Shown: positions 7,943-18,233, numbered from the stretch's first letter. The stretch is DNA of 64,000 nt from Allomeiothermus silvanus DSM 9946 (GCF_000092125.1 NC_014213.1:186001-250000), one strand, 5' to 3'. Made by a program: numbers and translations. Notes: generated by a model not told the origin, from the letters alone.

Positions 7943-9165
7943 AGACGCACCTCCACGGTGAAGCCTTGAATGCGGGCAGCTTTGCGCACCGCTTCCAGCG
8001 CGTTGCTGGCCTCGAGCGCCTTCAATACGGGATCGTTGTTGGGAAGATGCAAGGCGAGTTCTTTTCCATTGACCTTGATTTGTGTGGGCGCAGGGGTATT
8101 GAGGAGGATGACCGCAGGCCGCACACTGCCATCGGCAAAGGCCATGGGCTTGAGGATCACCGGCGAGGCCATACGCGCACCCTGGGGGTGCCGGGCCTCG
8201 AGGGTACCGCTAAAGCTGTTTCCCAAGCGCTGATAAACGATGGGCAGGCCCAGGTAGGGCTTGGCCAGGGCGATCTGCTCCTGGTTGGGCCTCAACGCCA
8301 GCAAGGTCTTGTGGTCTTGCCACTTGCCCCCAGCCATGGGGGTGTAGGTCATGGTTTGCCCGGTTTTAAGGTCTTTTACGAAATGCCCCTTGCGGAAGCG
8401 GGCCCAGAAACGGCCTAACTCCCGCCAGGCAACGTGGCCTTTGTAAGGGTCGGTGTTGCTGGGCTTGTGGGGCTGCCCCAGATAGATCACCGCCCCGGCC
8501 AGGATGGTGTGCTGGGGTTCCGCTATAGGTGAAGCCGTAAACCAGTCTTTGAGCTGGTTGGGGCTGGCTGGCAGCCAGTCCGAGACATCGCTCAGCGCCT
8601 CGAGCGCCCCCACCCCCCGCCGGGTGCGCGCCCCTACCCCCCCGAAGGCAATCCAGGCCCGCAGCGCAGTCTTGAGCTGCTCTTTTTCTTCTGGGCTAAG
8701 CCGGGTTACGTCGAGTTCCAGGGTGAACGCCACCCATACCCGCCCGCTGGCCTCGGGCAGGCCCTCGCTTTGGTTGGGGTTGAAGGGATGGAGGAAAAAC
8801 TTCTCCATAGGACCGGTTCGCGCTGTTCCTCTGTCCGGTACCAGGTCTGAAGGTTTTTTGCTTTCTCCGGCAGTTTGCTCGAGCACCCGCAGGGCCACCC
8901 TGCCGTGTTTCGCCGCACTTCCCCAAATCTCCTCCTCCGCCTTGAACAGTTCCTCAGCACTCGTGTACCGCCCCCCCGCCACGGCCCGCCACCAAAAGCG
9001 CAGATGCCCGCGCACGCTGGCGGCCCGAACAGGGTTTTCCGGGTCTACCTCGCGCGGGGTGGCGCTGCCGCCGAACAGGGGGGTGAGGGTCTTGAGCTCG
9101 AGCGTCCAGGTCTCCAAGGTAGCTGTTTTGTGTTCGGGCGGCGGGATGGGGATGGCTCTAGGCAT
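7939..9165 (-). CDS. cmr1: Type III-B Cmr1 (Cas7-family RAMP)
   Basis: 408 residues. [19 protein letters not shown] and [17 protein letters not shown] (about 45-62) form the hallmark Cmr1 N-terminal RAMP region. [15 protein letters not shown] (about 172-186) is the Gly-rich loop. Cmr1 sits at the 3' end of the crRNA in the Cmr complex. Its start lies eight bases inside cas7c, so the type I-C and type III-B modules are physically fused into one overlapping operon. Confidence 0.9.
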   Translation of the reverse strand: MPRAIPIPPPEHKTATLETWTLELKTLTPLFGGSATPREVDPENPVRAASVRGHLRFWWRAVAGGRYTSAEELFKAEEEIWGSAAKHGRVALRVLEQTAGESKKPSDLVPDRGTARTGPMEKFFLHPFNPNQSEGLPEASGRVWVAFTLELDVTRLSPEEKEQLKTALRAWIAFGGVGARTRRGVGALEALSDVSDWLPASPNQLKDWFTASPIAEPQHTILAGAVIYLGQPHKPSNTDPYKGHVAWRELGRFWARFRKGHFVKDLKTGQTMTYTPMAGGKWQDHKTLLALRPNQEQIALAKPYLGLPIVYQRLGNSFSGTLEARHPQGARMASPVILKPMAFADGSVRPAVILLNTPAPTQIKVNGKELALHLPNNDPVLKALEASNALEAVRKAARIQGFTVEVRL

Positions 9166-10141
9166 GGGCTCCCCCTAGCCAGACGTCGAATCGCTCCTCG
9201 TCCCATTGGTTGAGCTCGAGCATCCGCACCCCCTTGGGTAGCTTCTGGGGGTCGGCTTTTACCTCGTAGTCGGCGAAGCGGCGGGGGGGTTTGCTTTCGT
9301 CGAGCCGCCGCACCGAGACCACCTGGCCCAGATCGAGCAGGCGGTGCGCCGGAGCGCAGCCCAGCATGGCCTGGCGCTTGTTCTGCTCGGCGTTGTGGGG
9401 GTCGGTACCCACATGCTGGAAGAGGAAGAGCCTTCGGGTGGCCATCAGGCCTTTGGAGGCGCTGCGGTCGTGGTCGTACATGTTCAACAGGGCCTCTACC
9501 AGAAGTTTCAGGTCGGCCGGGCTGAAGCCGGTGCCCTGGGCCAGGTGGGCGCTGACGAAGCCTTTGGCCAGGTACAGGCCATACGAAACCTGGCTCTTGC
9601 GGCCCATGGTGCGCAACTTGTCCTCGGGCTGAAGAGCCTCCCACTTGAGGTAGTCCTCGAGGGTTTTAGCGTTCTTGACGTCCTCGGCCACCGCGCCGCG
9701 GGTGATGCTGAACTCCGCGGGGAAGATGGGGTCGAGGCTTCGGGCAAAGGTGATCTGCACCGGCCCCCGCACCTGCCCGGCGTTGGCTCCGGTGCTCATC
9801 ACCGCGCCGAAGGTGCGCACATCGTAGAAGTGCGCGCACATCCACCGGCGCGCCGCCTCTACCTTGTCCTTGGTCTTGACTCCGGTAAAGCCGCCGGTTT
9901 TCTCGTGGGCCTCGAAGATGGGGCGGTTGAGGTTGGTGCCGTGCTGGACAAAGATGGGGGCTCCGGCGGCCTGGGCGTAGTTGCGGATGCGCCGCTTGAG
10001 GGCCACGTCGCTCACCAGGCCGTGGCCGTCCTCGGGGTCTACGCGGGGGGCGTTGCCCGAGTCGGGGTCGCCGTTGGGGTTACCGTCTTGCACGTCGAAA
10101 AACAGCAAAAACTCGTAGCGGTTTTGGATGGGCTGGGACAT
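9158..10141 (-). CDS. cas7c: Type I-C Cas7 (Csd2), Cascade backbone
   Basis: 327 residues. Opens with [27 protein letters not shown], the Cas7 signature of types I-B/I-C, followed by [21 protein letters not shown]. It polymerises along the crRNA spacer in Cascade. It follows cas8c after 11 bases and overlaps cmr1. Length is normal for Csd2. Confidence 0.94.
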   Translation of the reverse strand: MSQPIQNRYEFLLFFDVQDGNPNGDPDSGNAPRVDPEDGHGLVSDVALKRRIRNYAQAAGAPIFVQHGTNLNRPIFEAHEKTGGFTGVKTKDKVEAARRWMCAHFYDVRTFGAVMSTGANAGQVRGPVQITFARSLDPIFPAEFSITRGAVAEDVKNAKTLEDYLKWEALQPEDKLRTMGRKSQVSYGLYLAKGFVSAHLAQGTGFSPADLKLLVEALLNMYDHDRSASKGLMATRRLFLFQHVGTDPHNAEQNKRQAMLGCAPAHRLLDLGQVVSVRRLDESKPPRRFADYEVKADPQKLPKGVRMLELNQWDEERFDVWLGGAHA

Positions 10142-10152
10142 CGGGGGCCTCC

Positions 10153-12018
10153 TTATTCCTGAAACAAACTGGGGGTTGTGGGGGCTTGGGTTTGAGGGGT
10201 TTCCTTCTTGCGGCTTTGGGCCAGTTGCTGGTAGTAGCCCAGGGCAAAAAGGCTTTGTTCTTCCAGGCTCAGGGTGCGGGGAAGGTTAGACCCCAGGGCG
10301 CTCCAAACCTGGGCCAGTTGGGTGTTGAACCAGTAGGCCAGGCCCGGTGCGTCCTTGGCCATCTTGGCCAGGTGGTGCTGCGAGAGCCGGGTCAGGCGGC
10401 CCAGCACCAGCGCAGGGGTGCTGCTGGCCGCGCCGTAGTAGCGCTGGACGACCCCGGCGTTGATCTCGGACTCGCTGGCGGCCTCCTGGATCTGGGCCAG
10501 GAGGCACATCAAGCGGCCGCAGTGGTAGGCCGGGCTGGGGTGCTGGGGGTCTAGGGCAGTGCTCATGCTTTCTCCTTTGCGGATGTGGTAGGCCTTCAAA
10601 AGCCCCATGCGGGCGTAGATGCGCCCCAGGGTGGCGGCATCGGGCTTTTGGGCCTGCAGGGCCTCGGAAAAGGCCCCGGTCATCACCTCGGCGGTGTGGG
10701 ACTCCATAATTTTGGCGATGGCGGCGTAAGGGATGGGCAGCCTGGGGTTCAGGGCGGCCCGCCACAGGGGCACTTGCAGGGTTTTGACGGGCTTGAGGTA
10801 GTCGTCCAGCTTTTGCTCGGGGGACTTGGGCCGCTGGAGGCTCAGGAACAAGCGGTTGAGCCCCGGCAGGCTGGCGCTCTGGTCGCCCGAGCGGCGCACG
10901 ATGGCCAAGTGCTCGAACCAGGTTGTTACGGCCTCCACAAAGTCTTCCAGCCTGCCGATTTGCCAGTCGCGCACCATCACCCGGCCCGAAGCCGGGCTCA
11001 TGGCAGCAGCGAAAAACCGGCTGTTGCGAATCTCCGGGGGGGCCTGGCCGGTTTTGAGGGCTTGCAGCACCCGGTGGGCGCGCTCTAAAGCCTGTAGCTC
11101 CTCGGCCTCGCCGCTGCTGGGGGCGAAGAGGTCGCGGAAGAAGTCGTCTTCCTCGGGAATCTCGCGGTCGTACCAGACCACCACCTTCATCTCGCCCAGG
11201 GTTTGGGCTTTCTCCAAGAGCGCGTCCAGCCCGGCCCGGTAGGCGGTAGCGGCCAGTTCGTCCACGGCGGCGTTCTCGCCCTGCGATAAGCCATAGGACT
11301 CGAAGGCCTCCTTGTCGTAGGTGACCAAAGCGTGGCCAAAGGCGCTCCCGCCCAGCCGGGTGACCTTGGGGTGGGTGGAAGCCGGAGTGACCAGCTCGCC
11401 GCTGGCGAACGAGGGCATCTGGCCCTGCGCGCCCGACCTGGGGAAGGCATGGGCCCTAAACTGCCGCCACCAGTCATGCCAGTCAGGGCAGTCCAGCACG
11501 CACCGGCCGTTCACGAAAAAAGAGATCTTGTCGGTGGATTTGAGCCTTTCTGGCCCTCTTTTCTGGGCTTGGGCCTCCAGCTTCTGCAAGAAAGCCTGCA
11601 CCTGCTGGGGGTCGGAAAGCGCCTGGGCGATGGGCTCGAGGAGCGGTACGTCGTTGGCCGCTAGCTGGATGAGCAGCCGGAAGGCGGCGTGCTTCTGGAG
11701 GTTTTTGGCGTGCTCCTCGGGCCTTCTGATATTGCCTGCGGCGTCCCGCTCGGGCAGGCCAAACACCACCGCGCAGGTGTCGGCCAGGAAGTGGGCGGCC
11801 TGCTCGACGGTGTGACCCTGCGCCCGCAAGTAGCCGGGCAGGCTCATCATGTCGGGCTGGGAGAGGTCGGGGGCGGTTTTGGCTTGGTCCAGCGGTATCA
11901 GCTCGGTCCACTGCCCCGCCGGGCTTACCCCCACCAGCCAGCGTATCTCTTTACTGGTAAAGCCGGGTTCGGTGCCCAGGCCTTTTAGCCGGGCGTAATC
12001 CACCAACTGCGCCAGCAT
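10153..12018 (-). CDS. cas8c: Type I-C Cas8c (Csd1), Cascade large subunit
   Basis: 621 residues. [22 protein letters not shown] at the start and the [41 protein letters not shown] and [20 protein letters not shown] blocks match Csd1. It recognises the PAM and nucleates the R-loop; in I-C systems an internal start in cas8c also makes the Cas11 small subunit, so none need be encoded separately. Start overlaps the cas5c stop by one base. Confidence 0.93.
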   Translation of the reverse strand: MLAQLVDYARLKGLGTEPGFTSKEIRWLVGVSPAGQWTELIPLDQAKTAPDLSQPDMMSLPGYLRAQGHTVEQAAHFLADTCAVVFGLPERDAAGNIRRPEEHAKNLQKHAAFRLLIQLAANDVPLLEPIAQALSDPQQVQAFLQKLEAQAQKRGPERLKSTDKISFFVNGRCVLDCPDWHDWWRQFRAHAFPRSGAQGQMPSFASGELVTPASTHPKVTRLGGSAFGHALVTYDKEAFESYGLSQGENAAVDELAATAYRAGLDALLEKAQTLGEMKVVVWYDREIPEEDDFFRDLFAPSSGEAEELQALERAHRVLQALKTGQAPPEIRNSRFFAAAMSPASGRVMVRDWQIGRLEDFVEAVTTWFEHLAIVRRSGDQSASLPGLNRLFLSLQRPKSPEQKLDDYLKPVKTLQVPLWRAALNPRLPIPYAAIAKIMESHTAEVMTGAFSEALQAQKPDAATLGRIYARMGLLKAYHIRKGESMSTALDPQHPSPAYHCGRLMCLLAQIQEAASESEINAGVVQRYYGAASSTPALVLGRLTRLSQHHLAKMAKDAPGLAYWFNTQLAQVWSALGSNLPRTLSLEEQSLFALGYYQQLAQSRKKETPQTQAPTTPSLFQE

Positions 12019-12764
12019 CAGTTCACCCCCTTCTGGACCCGCTCGCTTTCGTAGGGGGGCACCAGCAGCACCCCTGCCACCACCTCGGCCTCGAACAGGC
12101 TGATGCGGGGCTTCTCGCCTCGGTCAGTGCGCAGCGGGGCCCCCGGTCGCGAGAGGTCGAAGACGTCGTAGAGCATCCAGCCGATCTTCTCGGTGTAGTC
12201 CACAGGCCGGGCCTCCTCGCCGGGCTCGACCAGCCGGAAGTAACCGGTAAACTCGCGGCAGCCCAGGTAGGGCTGGTAGAGGCACTGCCCGGCCCGGGCC
12301 CGCCGTTCAAAGCTGTGCTCGATTTTCTGGCGTAAAGCGTGGTCTTCCCGGTAGAGCACCGCGTGGGCGCGCAGGCGGTAGCGCACGTTTTTGAGGGCCA
12401 TGGTCTGGCGCTGGGTGCGGCCCTTGGTGTCTTGGCCGGTGTCATCTTTGGTGGCGTCGGCGTAAAGGGGCTCGAGGTGGCTGGGGTCTCGCATCCAGGC
12501 CTGGATGTTGCGCAGGGTGGCTTTTTCCTTGACCTCGTTGCGCATCAGACTGATGTAGCGCACCGGGCACAGCACCTCGATGCGGCTGATTTGCCAGTAC
12601 ATGAGGGACTTTTTGCTCTGGGGGTCGAAGTCAAGGTAGATGGCGTCGAAGATGCCCCGTGCCGCGCTGGGGGTAATGAGGGGGTAGCTGAAGCGCTCCA
12701 CCTTGAACTCAGGCCTGGTAAAACAGGCCAGCTCCCCCCACACCTCGAGCACAAAACTTCGCAT
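12018..12764 (-). CDS. cas5c: Type I-C Cas5 (Cas5d), pre-crRNA endonuclease
   Basis: 248 residues. The N-terminal [25 protein letters not shown] and [15 protein letters not shown] motifs define Cas5d, which in type I-C replaces Cas6 as the repeat-cleaving endoribonuclease and then caps the crRNA 5' handle. A strong AAAGGAGG precedes the ATG. A 49-base gap separates it from cas3. With no cas6 in view it may supply crRNA for both the I-C and the III-B complexes; that is inference. Confidence 0.93.
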   Translation of the reverse strand: MRSFVLEVWGELACFTRPEFKVERFSYPLITPSAARGIFDAIYLDFDPQSKKSLMYWQISRIEVLCPVRYISLMRNEVKEKATLRNIQAWMRDPSHLEPLYADATKDDTGQDTKGRTQRQTMALKNVRYRLRAHAVLYREDHALRQKIEHSFERRARAGQCLYQPYLGCREFTGYFRLVEPGEEARPVDYTEKIGWMLYDVFDLSRPGAPLRTDRGEKPRISLFEAEVVAGVLLVPPYESERVQKGVN

Positions 12765-12813
12765 ACAACCTCCTTTGGAAAAAAAATAGCCTTTTGCTCT
12801 TGCACCCTGTTGT

Positions 12814-15800
12814 TCAAATAACCAAGCTCCCCGGCCCGCCCTCGGCAGGGGTGAAGCCCAGCAAAGCGTGGTAGCAGGCCGGGTCGGGGGACAAAAACCA
12901 GTCGGGCACCTCGCTATTTTGGCGACCGTAGCGCAGAAAGACCGGCTCGAGGAAGGCCGGCGGCCCCCCGTGGGGCAAGAAGAAGGGCACCGTGTAGGGC
13001 CGCGCCCGGTGCAGCCAGTCGGCGGCGATGCCGTGCTCGCGGGCTTCTTGCATGAGGGCCAGGGCCTCTTCGTTGTAAGGCACCACCACGTTCACTGCCG
13101 GGGTTTCAATTATGCGGTAGCGGCGGGCCAGTTCGGCGTAGTTTTGGGTTTTGATATGCCCTTCGATCTCGGGGTCGCTCACCTGTTGGATCCCGTAAAG
13201 GCTTTGGTAGTAGCGGCGGAAGGTGGCGGGGGTGAGCTCGAGGCCCCCCTCGGCCTGCAAGGCTAGGGTGAGCTTTGCGGCCTGGGCGTAGGCCCGGTCG
13301 GGGTAGCCCTCGTCCTCCGGCAAAAAGACCACCAGACGTCCTTCCCAACGCAGGCCATGCCGGTTGACCCGTCCGGCAGTCTGGGCGATGGCCTCCAAAG
13401 GCCCCAAAGCCCGGTAGCCTATGGGAAAGTCCAGTTCTACCCCGGCCTCCACCACCTGGGTGGCGATCAGACGACAAGGTTCTCGCCGGTCCAGGCGGGC
13501 TTTAATCTCTCTCAGCACCTCCTTGCGGTGGGCCGGGCACAGCGCGGTGGATAGATGATAAAGCCCCTCTAAGCCCCGCTCCTGGGCCTGCTGAAAGAGG
13601 GCCTGGGCCTGCCGCTTGAGGTTGAGCACCACCAGGGCCTGGCTATCGGCAGCCAGCAGGGTCGTCAGAGCCGGGTTGGGGGTGGGGTTTTTGAGCCACC
13701 ATTCCACCGCTACCCGCTGGCTCTGGCCAAAGAGCGCTGCCGGGTTGGGCACAATCTCCCGCGGCTGCCAGCCCTGCGGTTCGTTTTCCTGGACTTTGGC
13801 GTGCAGGGTATCGAAGGCGGGCTGGGTGGCAGTGGCGAAGACCACCACCGAGCCGTACCTGTCGCTGGCCAGGTGCGCGAGGGTTTTGAGGGTGGGCACG
13901 GCCAGGGGGGTGGGCAGGGTTTGTACCTCGTCAAACAGCAGCACGCTCCCGGCCAGGTTGTGCAGCTTGCGGCAGGCGCCGGGGCGGCTCGCGTGCAGGC
14001 TCTCCAGCAGTTGCACGTGGGTGGTGAGGATGATGGGGGCTTCCCAGTTCTCGCTCAGGAGGCGGCGCTCCCGTTCCAGGATGTCCTGCTCGTCGGAAAG
14101 CTCCTTGCGCAACGGGCGGTAGGCCAGGCTGTGGTCTTCCAGGATGTAGTGGGAACCAAAATCGGCGAAGAGTTCGCGGTAGATCTGCACGGTCTGGTCG
14201 AGGATGGACAGGTAGGGCAGCACCACCACGATGCGCCGTATGCGCGGGTCTTGCGCAGCCCGCTTCAGGGCAAAGCGCAGCATGGCCAGGGTTTTGCCGC
14301 TGCCGGTGGGGGCGGTGAGGGTAAAGAGGCGGCCCTCTAAGGCGGCCTCGGCGCAAGCCTGGGCCACCGTCTGCCGCAGGGCGCGGATTTGGGGGGGAAT
14401 GCCGGGGTCGGCGGCGAGCTGGGCTAGCCGGGCCTCGAGCCGCTCCAAGGCTTCCCGAGCCTGCAAAGGCGGGGGCTCAGGGCGGCGGACTTCGGGGCCT
14501 CGCATATGCTGCTCGGTGTCCAGAAAGTCGGCGTCGACTAGAGCCGAGAAAAGCATGCGGGTCTCGAGCATGGCCGCGGCGCTTTGGGGCAGCCTTATCG
14601 GGGCCTGGCTGGGTGGGGGTAACTCGAGTCCATCGGATTGCATGCGCGATTTGAGCACCTCCAGGCGGGTCTCGCTCAGGCGCAGCTCGGGCGGGAAGCC
14701 TTGGCCATCCTCGCGGAGCCGCATCGCCATGAGGTTTTCTTTGGCCCCGCTCTGGAGGCCGATGTGGTGGCCCTGAATGGCCAAGGCCAGCGCGGGGGCG
14801 CGGTACTCGAACAAGGCCAGATGCGCCCCCGCCGACCAGTGGTCGAGGCCTTTTTCCTTGCCCTCCAGGCGGCGCTGAAAAAGGTCGCCGTATTTGCCCA
14901 GGTCGTGCAGCTTCCCCGCTAGGTCGGCCTGCTCCGAATCACCAAAGGGCTGGGCTTTTTCGGCGGCCAGGCGGGCTACCTGGGCGGCGTGTTCCTGCAG
15001 GGTTTGCCAGCGGGTGGGGTCTTTGTGGGTGTGGGCCCAGTAGGTTTTGGGGCCCGCCACCCTCTGCGGGTCGTACCTTTCGAGCAGCTGGTGGGCCTCG
15101 GCCAACCAGACCTGCCGGAGGCCCTCGGGCTCCAGCACCTCCACCCTCGGTCCCCAGCTTTGCACCCACGAGAGCAGCTCGATGGGGAAACCGTCCTCGT
15201 CGGCTCCGACCGCGACCTCCACCACCAGGCTGCCGTCGTCACCCTCCTCCAACTCCTGGAGGTTGGGGTAGCCTCCCTCCCGAATGCGCGGGACGGCTTG
15301 CGGCGAAAAGCGCAGCCGCACCCGGACCGGGTCTCCCCTACCCCCCACGATGCCCCAGGCGTCAGAGAGGTACTCCCGAGGATCGAAGCTGGCCGGGATC
15401 TCGTAGGCCTCGGTGGGACCGACCAAGGTGACGAACTGCATCCGGGCGAGTTTGAAGGTGCGCAGTTGGCCTTTATAGCTGCGCTCGCGGCCGATGACGT
15501 ACACCGCCATGTTGGCCCGCGAGACCTCGATGAAGTAGGTTTCCAGCTCGAATTTGGTCAACTCGCGCCGCCCGGGGAGCTGGTAGTGAAACTGGACGAG
15601 CTGGCGGCGGAACCAGGCGTTGGTGATCTTCTCCAGGTTGCTTCCCTCGAGGCCGGGTCCACGGGCAGCCATGGCCTCGACGCTCTTTTGCGCTACGCTA
15701 CGAGCGGGCTCGGGCAGGCCCCGGGCTAGCTTGAGCAGGGCTTCCTGGTACTGCTGGTTGTGCCCCGGCGAGTGGTAGTAGAGCATCCGCAAAGCGGTAT

Positions 15801-16068
15801 GGATCACCACCTTCTCGATATCGCTGAGCACCACCCCGGCATTCAGGCTGTAAGTGCGGCGGATCTCATCGTGGATGAGCCGAAACCCCAGATGAGAGCC
15901 TAGTTCCTGGAGGTCTTGCAGGTAATAAAGCACCGCCCGCTTTTTTATCCCGAGCGCCTGTGCTAGCTGCTGGGCTGTCCAGGGCTTGAGCTTCAGTAAC
16001 TCCAGAAGCCGAATTAGACGCAGGGCTTTCTCGTGGGTAGCCTTCAGCGAAGGGTCGTGGGGCTCCAT
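12814..16068 (-). CDS. cas3: WYL transcription factor fused to Cas3 (HTH-WYL-WCX-HD-helicase)
   Basis: A single uninterrupted 1084-residue frame. Residues 14-60 form a DeoR-type HTH (TAQQLAQALGIKKRAVLYYL). Residues about 150-225 are a WYL domain (AVYVIGRERSYKGQLRTFK). Residues about 247-330 are its WCX extension (LLSWVQSWGPRVEVLEP). Cas3 begins at about 340: HDLGK (388-392) with DHWSAGAH and GHHIGL for the HD nuclease, APTGSGKT (586-593), LFDEVQ (711-716), ATATQP (745-750), TQVVEAGVELDF and QTAGRVNRHG for the SF2 helicase. Each half is full length and all catalytic motifs are present. No credible internal start lies at the junction: the only nearby GTG, at about residue 337, has no spaced ribosome binding site. 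It heads the operon, so it may autoregulate the genes it works with. Confidence 0.93.
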   Translation of the reverse strand: MEPHDPSLKATHEKALRLIRLLELLKLKPWTAQQLAQALGIKKRAVLYYLQDLQELGSHLGFRLIHDEIRRTYSLNAGVVLSDIEKVVIHTALRMLYYHSPGHNQQYQEALLKLARGLPEPARSVAQKSVEAMAARGPGLEGSNLEKITNAWFRRQLVQFHYQLPGRRELTKFELETYFIEVSRANMAVYVIGRERSYKGQLRTFKLARMQFVTLVGPTEAYEIPASFDPREYLSDAWGIVGGRGDPVRVRLRFSPQAVPRIREGGYPNLQELEEGDDGSLVVEVAVGADEDGFPIELLSWVQSWGPRVEVLEPEGLRQVWLAEAHQLLERYDPQRVAGPKTYWAHTHKDPTRWQTLQEHAAQVARLAAEKAQPFGDSEQADLAGKLHDLGKYGDLFQRRLEGKEKGLDHWSAGAHLALFEYRAPALALAIQGHHIGLQSGAKENLMAMRLREDGQGFPPELRLSETRLEVLKSRMQSDGLELPPPSQAPIRLPQSAAAMLETRMLFSALVDADFLDTEQHMRGPEVRRPEPPPLQAREALERLEARLAQLAADPGIPPQIRALRQTVAQACAEAALEGRLFTLTAPTGSGKTLAMLRFALKRAAQDPRIRRIVVVLPYLSILDQTVQIYRELFADFGSHYILEDHSLAYRPLRKELSDEQDILERERRLLSENWEAPIILTTHVQLLESLHASRPGACRKLHNLAGSVLLFDEVQTLPTPLAVPTLKTLAHLASDRYGSVVVFATATQPAFDTLHAKVQENEPQGWQPREIVPNPAALFGQSQRVAVEWWLKNPTPNPALTTLLAADSQALVVLNLKRQAQALFQQAQERGLEGLYHLSTALCPAHRKEVLREIKARLDRREPCRLIATQVVEAGVELDFPIGYRALGPLEAIAQTAGRVNRHGLRWEGRLVVFLPEDEGYPDRAYAQAAKLTLALQAEGGLELTPATFRRYYQSLYGIQQVSDPEIEGHIKTQNYAELARRYRIIETPAVNVVVPYNEEALALMQEAREHGIAADWLHRARPYTVPFFLPHGGPPAFLEPVFLRYGRQNSEVPDWFLSPDPACYHALLGFTPAEGGPGSLVI

Positions 16069-16246
16069 AGGTACGCAGTTCTATCCATACCAGGGGCGAT
16101 CCAGCAGCCGTCCAATTAAGTGTGGGTGCCTATGTATGCTCAATTAACTTGACTGATATCCCCCTGTCGCCCCGCGGTGGCGCTGCGTAGCCCGCAGGGC
16201 CAGGGCGTCTTTGGGCGAGAACCGGGGCATCCGGAGGTCATGTTCC
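16069..16246 (-). promoter_or_regulatory. Probable promoter and operator region of the cas operon
   Basis: The 178-bp gap ahead of cas3 is more AT-rich than its surroundings. It holds two direct copies of CAATTAA at 16113-16119 and 16141-16147, 28 bp apart (each followed by G/C then T), a plausible site for a dimeric regulator such as the WYL domain encoded just downstream. TTGAGC on the complement (16138-16143) could be a -35 element, but no good -10 follows. cas3 has no clear ribosome binding site. I found no CRISPR-like repeat here. Confidence 0.35.
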
Positions 16247-17857
16247 CTACACGACCCACAGCGCCAACCCCCGTCGTTCCTGAATCCAATTGGAGTAATG
16301 ACCGACCATGAATTCTTCATCGCACGAGGAAGGCTGATCGCGGTAGATCCATTCCGCAGCGGGGTCGAGTTGGTAGATGCCGTGGCTGATCCGCAGGCTA
16401 TTTTTCCATCCCAAGGCCTGGCGGAGCTTTTCCGCGTTGGCCCAGAGGGCCTTGCGGCTGCGGGATAGATGCGCGCTAGAAGCGCCGTAAAGCTGATCGA
16501 GCAGGTGTTCGACGCTGGCGCTTTTGCCGTTCTCGAGCAAGAACACCAACAACTCCCCCGGCTTGCCGGTCGGGCTGATGGGCACTGGCCTACCGTTTAC
16601 CCGGACCTCGAGTGAGCCGTAGGGATTGACTTCAACGCAGTGCCTGGGCTGGGGTTGGGCGTTAGCGAGCGAGAGGTAGCCCTTGAGTTGGGGGAAACAG
16701 TGGACCTCCTCCTGTACCCAGAGGTTGGCGGGATCTAGGGTGGACAGGAGCTTTCGGGCCTCTTCCAGCACTCCTTGTTGCTGGTGTAAAGCGGCTTGTA
16801 CTACAGCCCGTACGATCTGACCCCGCTCGCGCAGCCGGGTGGCCCGGCTCAGGGATTCCTGGGCTCCTGCCCTATCCCCCAGCATCAGCCGTGCCGCGGC
16901 GATATCGGCATTTAGCCAACTCACCTCGGGTGCAAGGTCGAGGGCGAGGGCCCGTAGCAAATAGGCCAAGGCTTCTTCGACCCGGCCCAGCAGCCGCAAG
17001 GTATGCGCGTATCCCCACCAGGCTTCCTGCTGGTCGTCGCGCTCGCACGCGGCTCGGGTAGCTTGTTGGTAGCAGCTTAGGGCCCGGTCCCACTCCCGCA
17101 ATGAGCGGCGCACCGCACCCAGGCCGCACAGGGCTCTAGCCTGGAATTCTCGTGCCACAGCTTTGCGGCTAAGCCGAGCAGCCTCGAGGAGGTGTTGTTC
17201 GGCTTCTTCCGGGCGGTCCTTGAGGAGGGAGATCCCCAAGCTGTGCCGCGCCCAGGCCAAGTAGTAGGGATCCTCTTCCAGGTAGGCTAAAGCCTCCGCC
17301 CACGTTACCCGGGCTGCTGAGCGCTGGCCCGAGAGATACAGCAAGCCCCCTTCGTCCACCAGGCTGCGGCCCAAAGCCGCCCCGCTGAGGTAGCCCCTGG
17401 CGCGGCGAAAGGCCTCTTGCCAACCTTCTCGGCCCAAGCGGAAAAGCACCTCTGCCCTAGTCCGCCAGTACACCCCCGGATCGGCTAGGGTGGGGTCTTG
17501 GATCGCCTCGAGCCGCTGGTAGGCCTCTTCGTACCGCCCCTCGCGGAGCAGGGCCCAGGCTCGGTAGGTCTCGAGCCCCGGCGCAAGGGGCGGGGCCAGC
17601 GTATCGAGGTAGGCTAGCAGCAACCCCGGCTTCCGAGAACGGCATAGCGCCAGGGCGTATAGCTGCTGGAGCGAAGGCTCCTGACAGAGCCAGGATGGCG
17701 GGAGCAGGGCGAATAAGCTCACCACCCGATCCGCGTCCTGGTGGGTTGGGGCCTGGTGAAGCAAGGTCTCGAGCAAGCCCGCAGCTACGGATATGCGCCG
17801 GGCCTCTACCAGAGCGGCAAGGCTAATCTGGGCGTCTTCAAGGGCTATTTTCCCCAC
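16247..17857 (-). CDS. TPR-repeat transcriptional regulator with C-terminal winged helix
   Basis: 536 residues. About 1-390 is a tandem helical TPR-like array (for example RYEEAYQRLEAI, REWDRALSCYQQATRA, GRVEEALAYLLRALALD). Residues about 405-500 form an OmpR/SARP-like DNA-binding fold: a strand region (YGSLEVRVNGRPVPIS), the helix pair LLVFLLENGKSASVEHLLDQLYG, a recognition helix SRSRKALWANAEKLRQAL and a hairpin SLRISHGIYQLD. In SARP-type activators the winged helix is N-terminal; here it is C-terminal. The start is uncertain: GTG at 17855-17857 lacks a clear ribosome binding site. It lies on the same strand as, and upstream of, the cas operon, so a role in its control is possible but unproven. 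Confidence 0.7.
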   Translation of the reverse strand: MGKIALEDAQISLAALVEARRISVAAGLLETLLHQAPTHQDADRVVSLFALLPPSWLCQEPSLQQLYALALCRSRKPGLLLAYLDTLAPPLAPGLETYRAWALLREGRYEEAYQRLEAIQDPTLADPGVYWRTRAEVLFRLGREGWQEAFRRARGYLSGAALGRSLVDEGGLLYLSGQRSAARVTWAEALAYLEEDPYYLAWARHSLGISLLKDRPEEAEQHLLEAARLSRKAVAREFQARALCGLGAVRRSLREWDRALSCYQQATRAACERDDQQEAWWGYAHTLRLLGRVEEALAYLLRALALDLAPEVSWLNADIAAARLMLGDRAGAQESLSRATRLRERGQIVRAVVQAALHQQQGVLEEARKLLSTLDPANLWVQEEVHCFPQLKGYLSLANAQPQPRHCVEVNPYGSLEVRVNGRPVPISPTGKPGELLVFLLENGKSASVEHLLDQLYGASSAHLSRSRKALWANAEKLRQALGWKNSLRISHGIYQLDPAAEWIYRDQPSSCDEEFMVGHYSNWIQERRGLALWVV

Positions 17858-18193
17858 AACAGGTTTATTTTACAGAACCCGGACGGGGATGGGTTAGCGT
17901 TTGCGCTTCCCACGAATGTCGGCCATAGCCAGGAAAAATCCTGGCCGGGCGAGGCAGGGGTTTGTGGGCAGTGCGGTGGAGAAGTCCCCCAAAAAATTCC
18001 GCCTAGCCACCGGTGCCGATTTTGGGATCGTCACCGTCGGCAGTGATTGGGGATTGTACAGCTCTCGGATGCGTTGGAGCGCTGACCGGGGCCAGCGACC
18101 CCAACACCAGCAAAAAGCCGAGGGTTACCCGGATGAGTTTCCGCAGACCAAAAAGGATGTGCCAATCAGGGTTCATGCCCCCACGGTCCTACC

Positions 18194-18220
18194 GAGCCGC
18201 GCATGATCTGTGCGCGGCTC
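18194..18220. repeat. Perfect 10-bp inverted repeat upstream of parA
   Basis: GAGCCGCGCA (18194-18203), a 7-base loop, and its exact complement (18211-18220). There is no T-run, so it is not a classic terminator. It sits 14 bp before the parA -35 box. It could be a ParA autoregulatory operator, a partition site or a replication-associated hairpin. The rest of the 17858-18233 gap shows no gene or riboswitch that I can recognise. Confidence 0.5.
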
Positions 18221-18233
18221 CCCCGTGTATGGC

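Noticed and set aside
15050-15080. Separate starts for a WYL regulator and Cas3
   Set aside because: The frame is continuous, and the only start near the domain junction is a GTG with no properly spaced ribosome binding site; the fusion reading is simpler.
16069-16246. CRISPR array beside the cas operon
   Set aside because: Only two 7-bp repeats are present, with no regular repeat-spacer pattern; no array is visible anywhere in the window.
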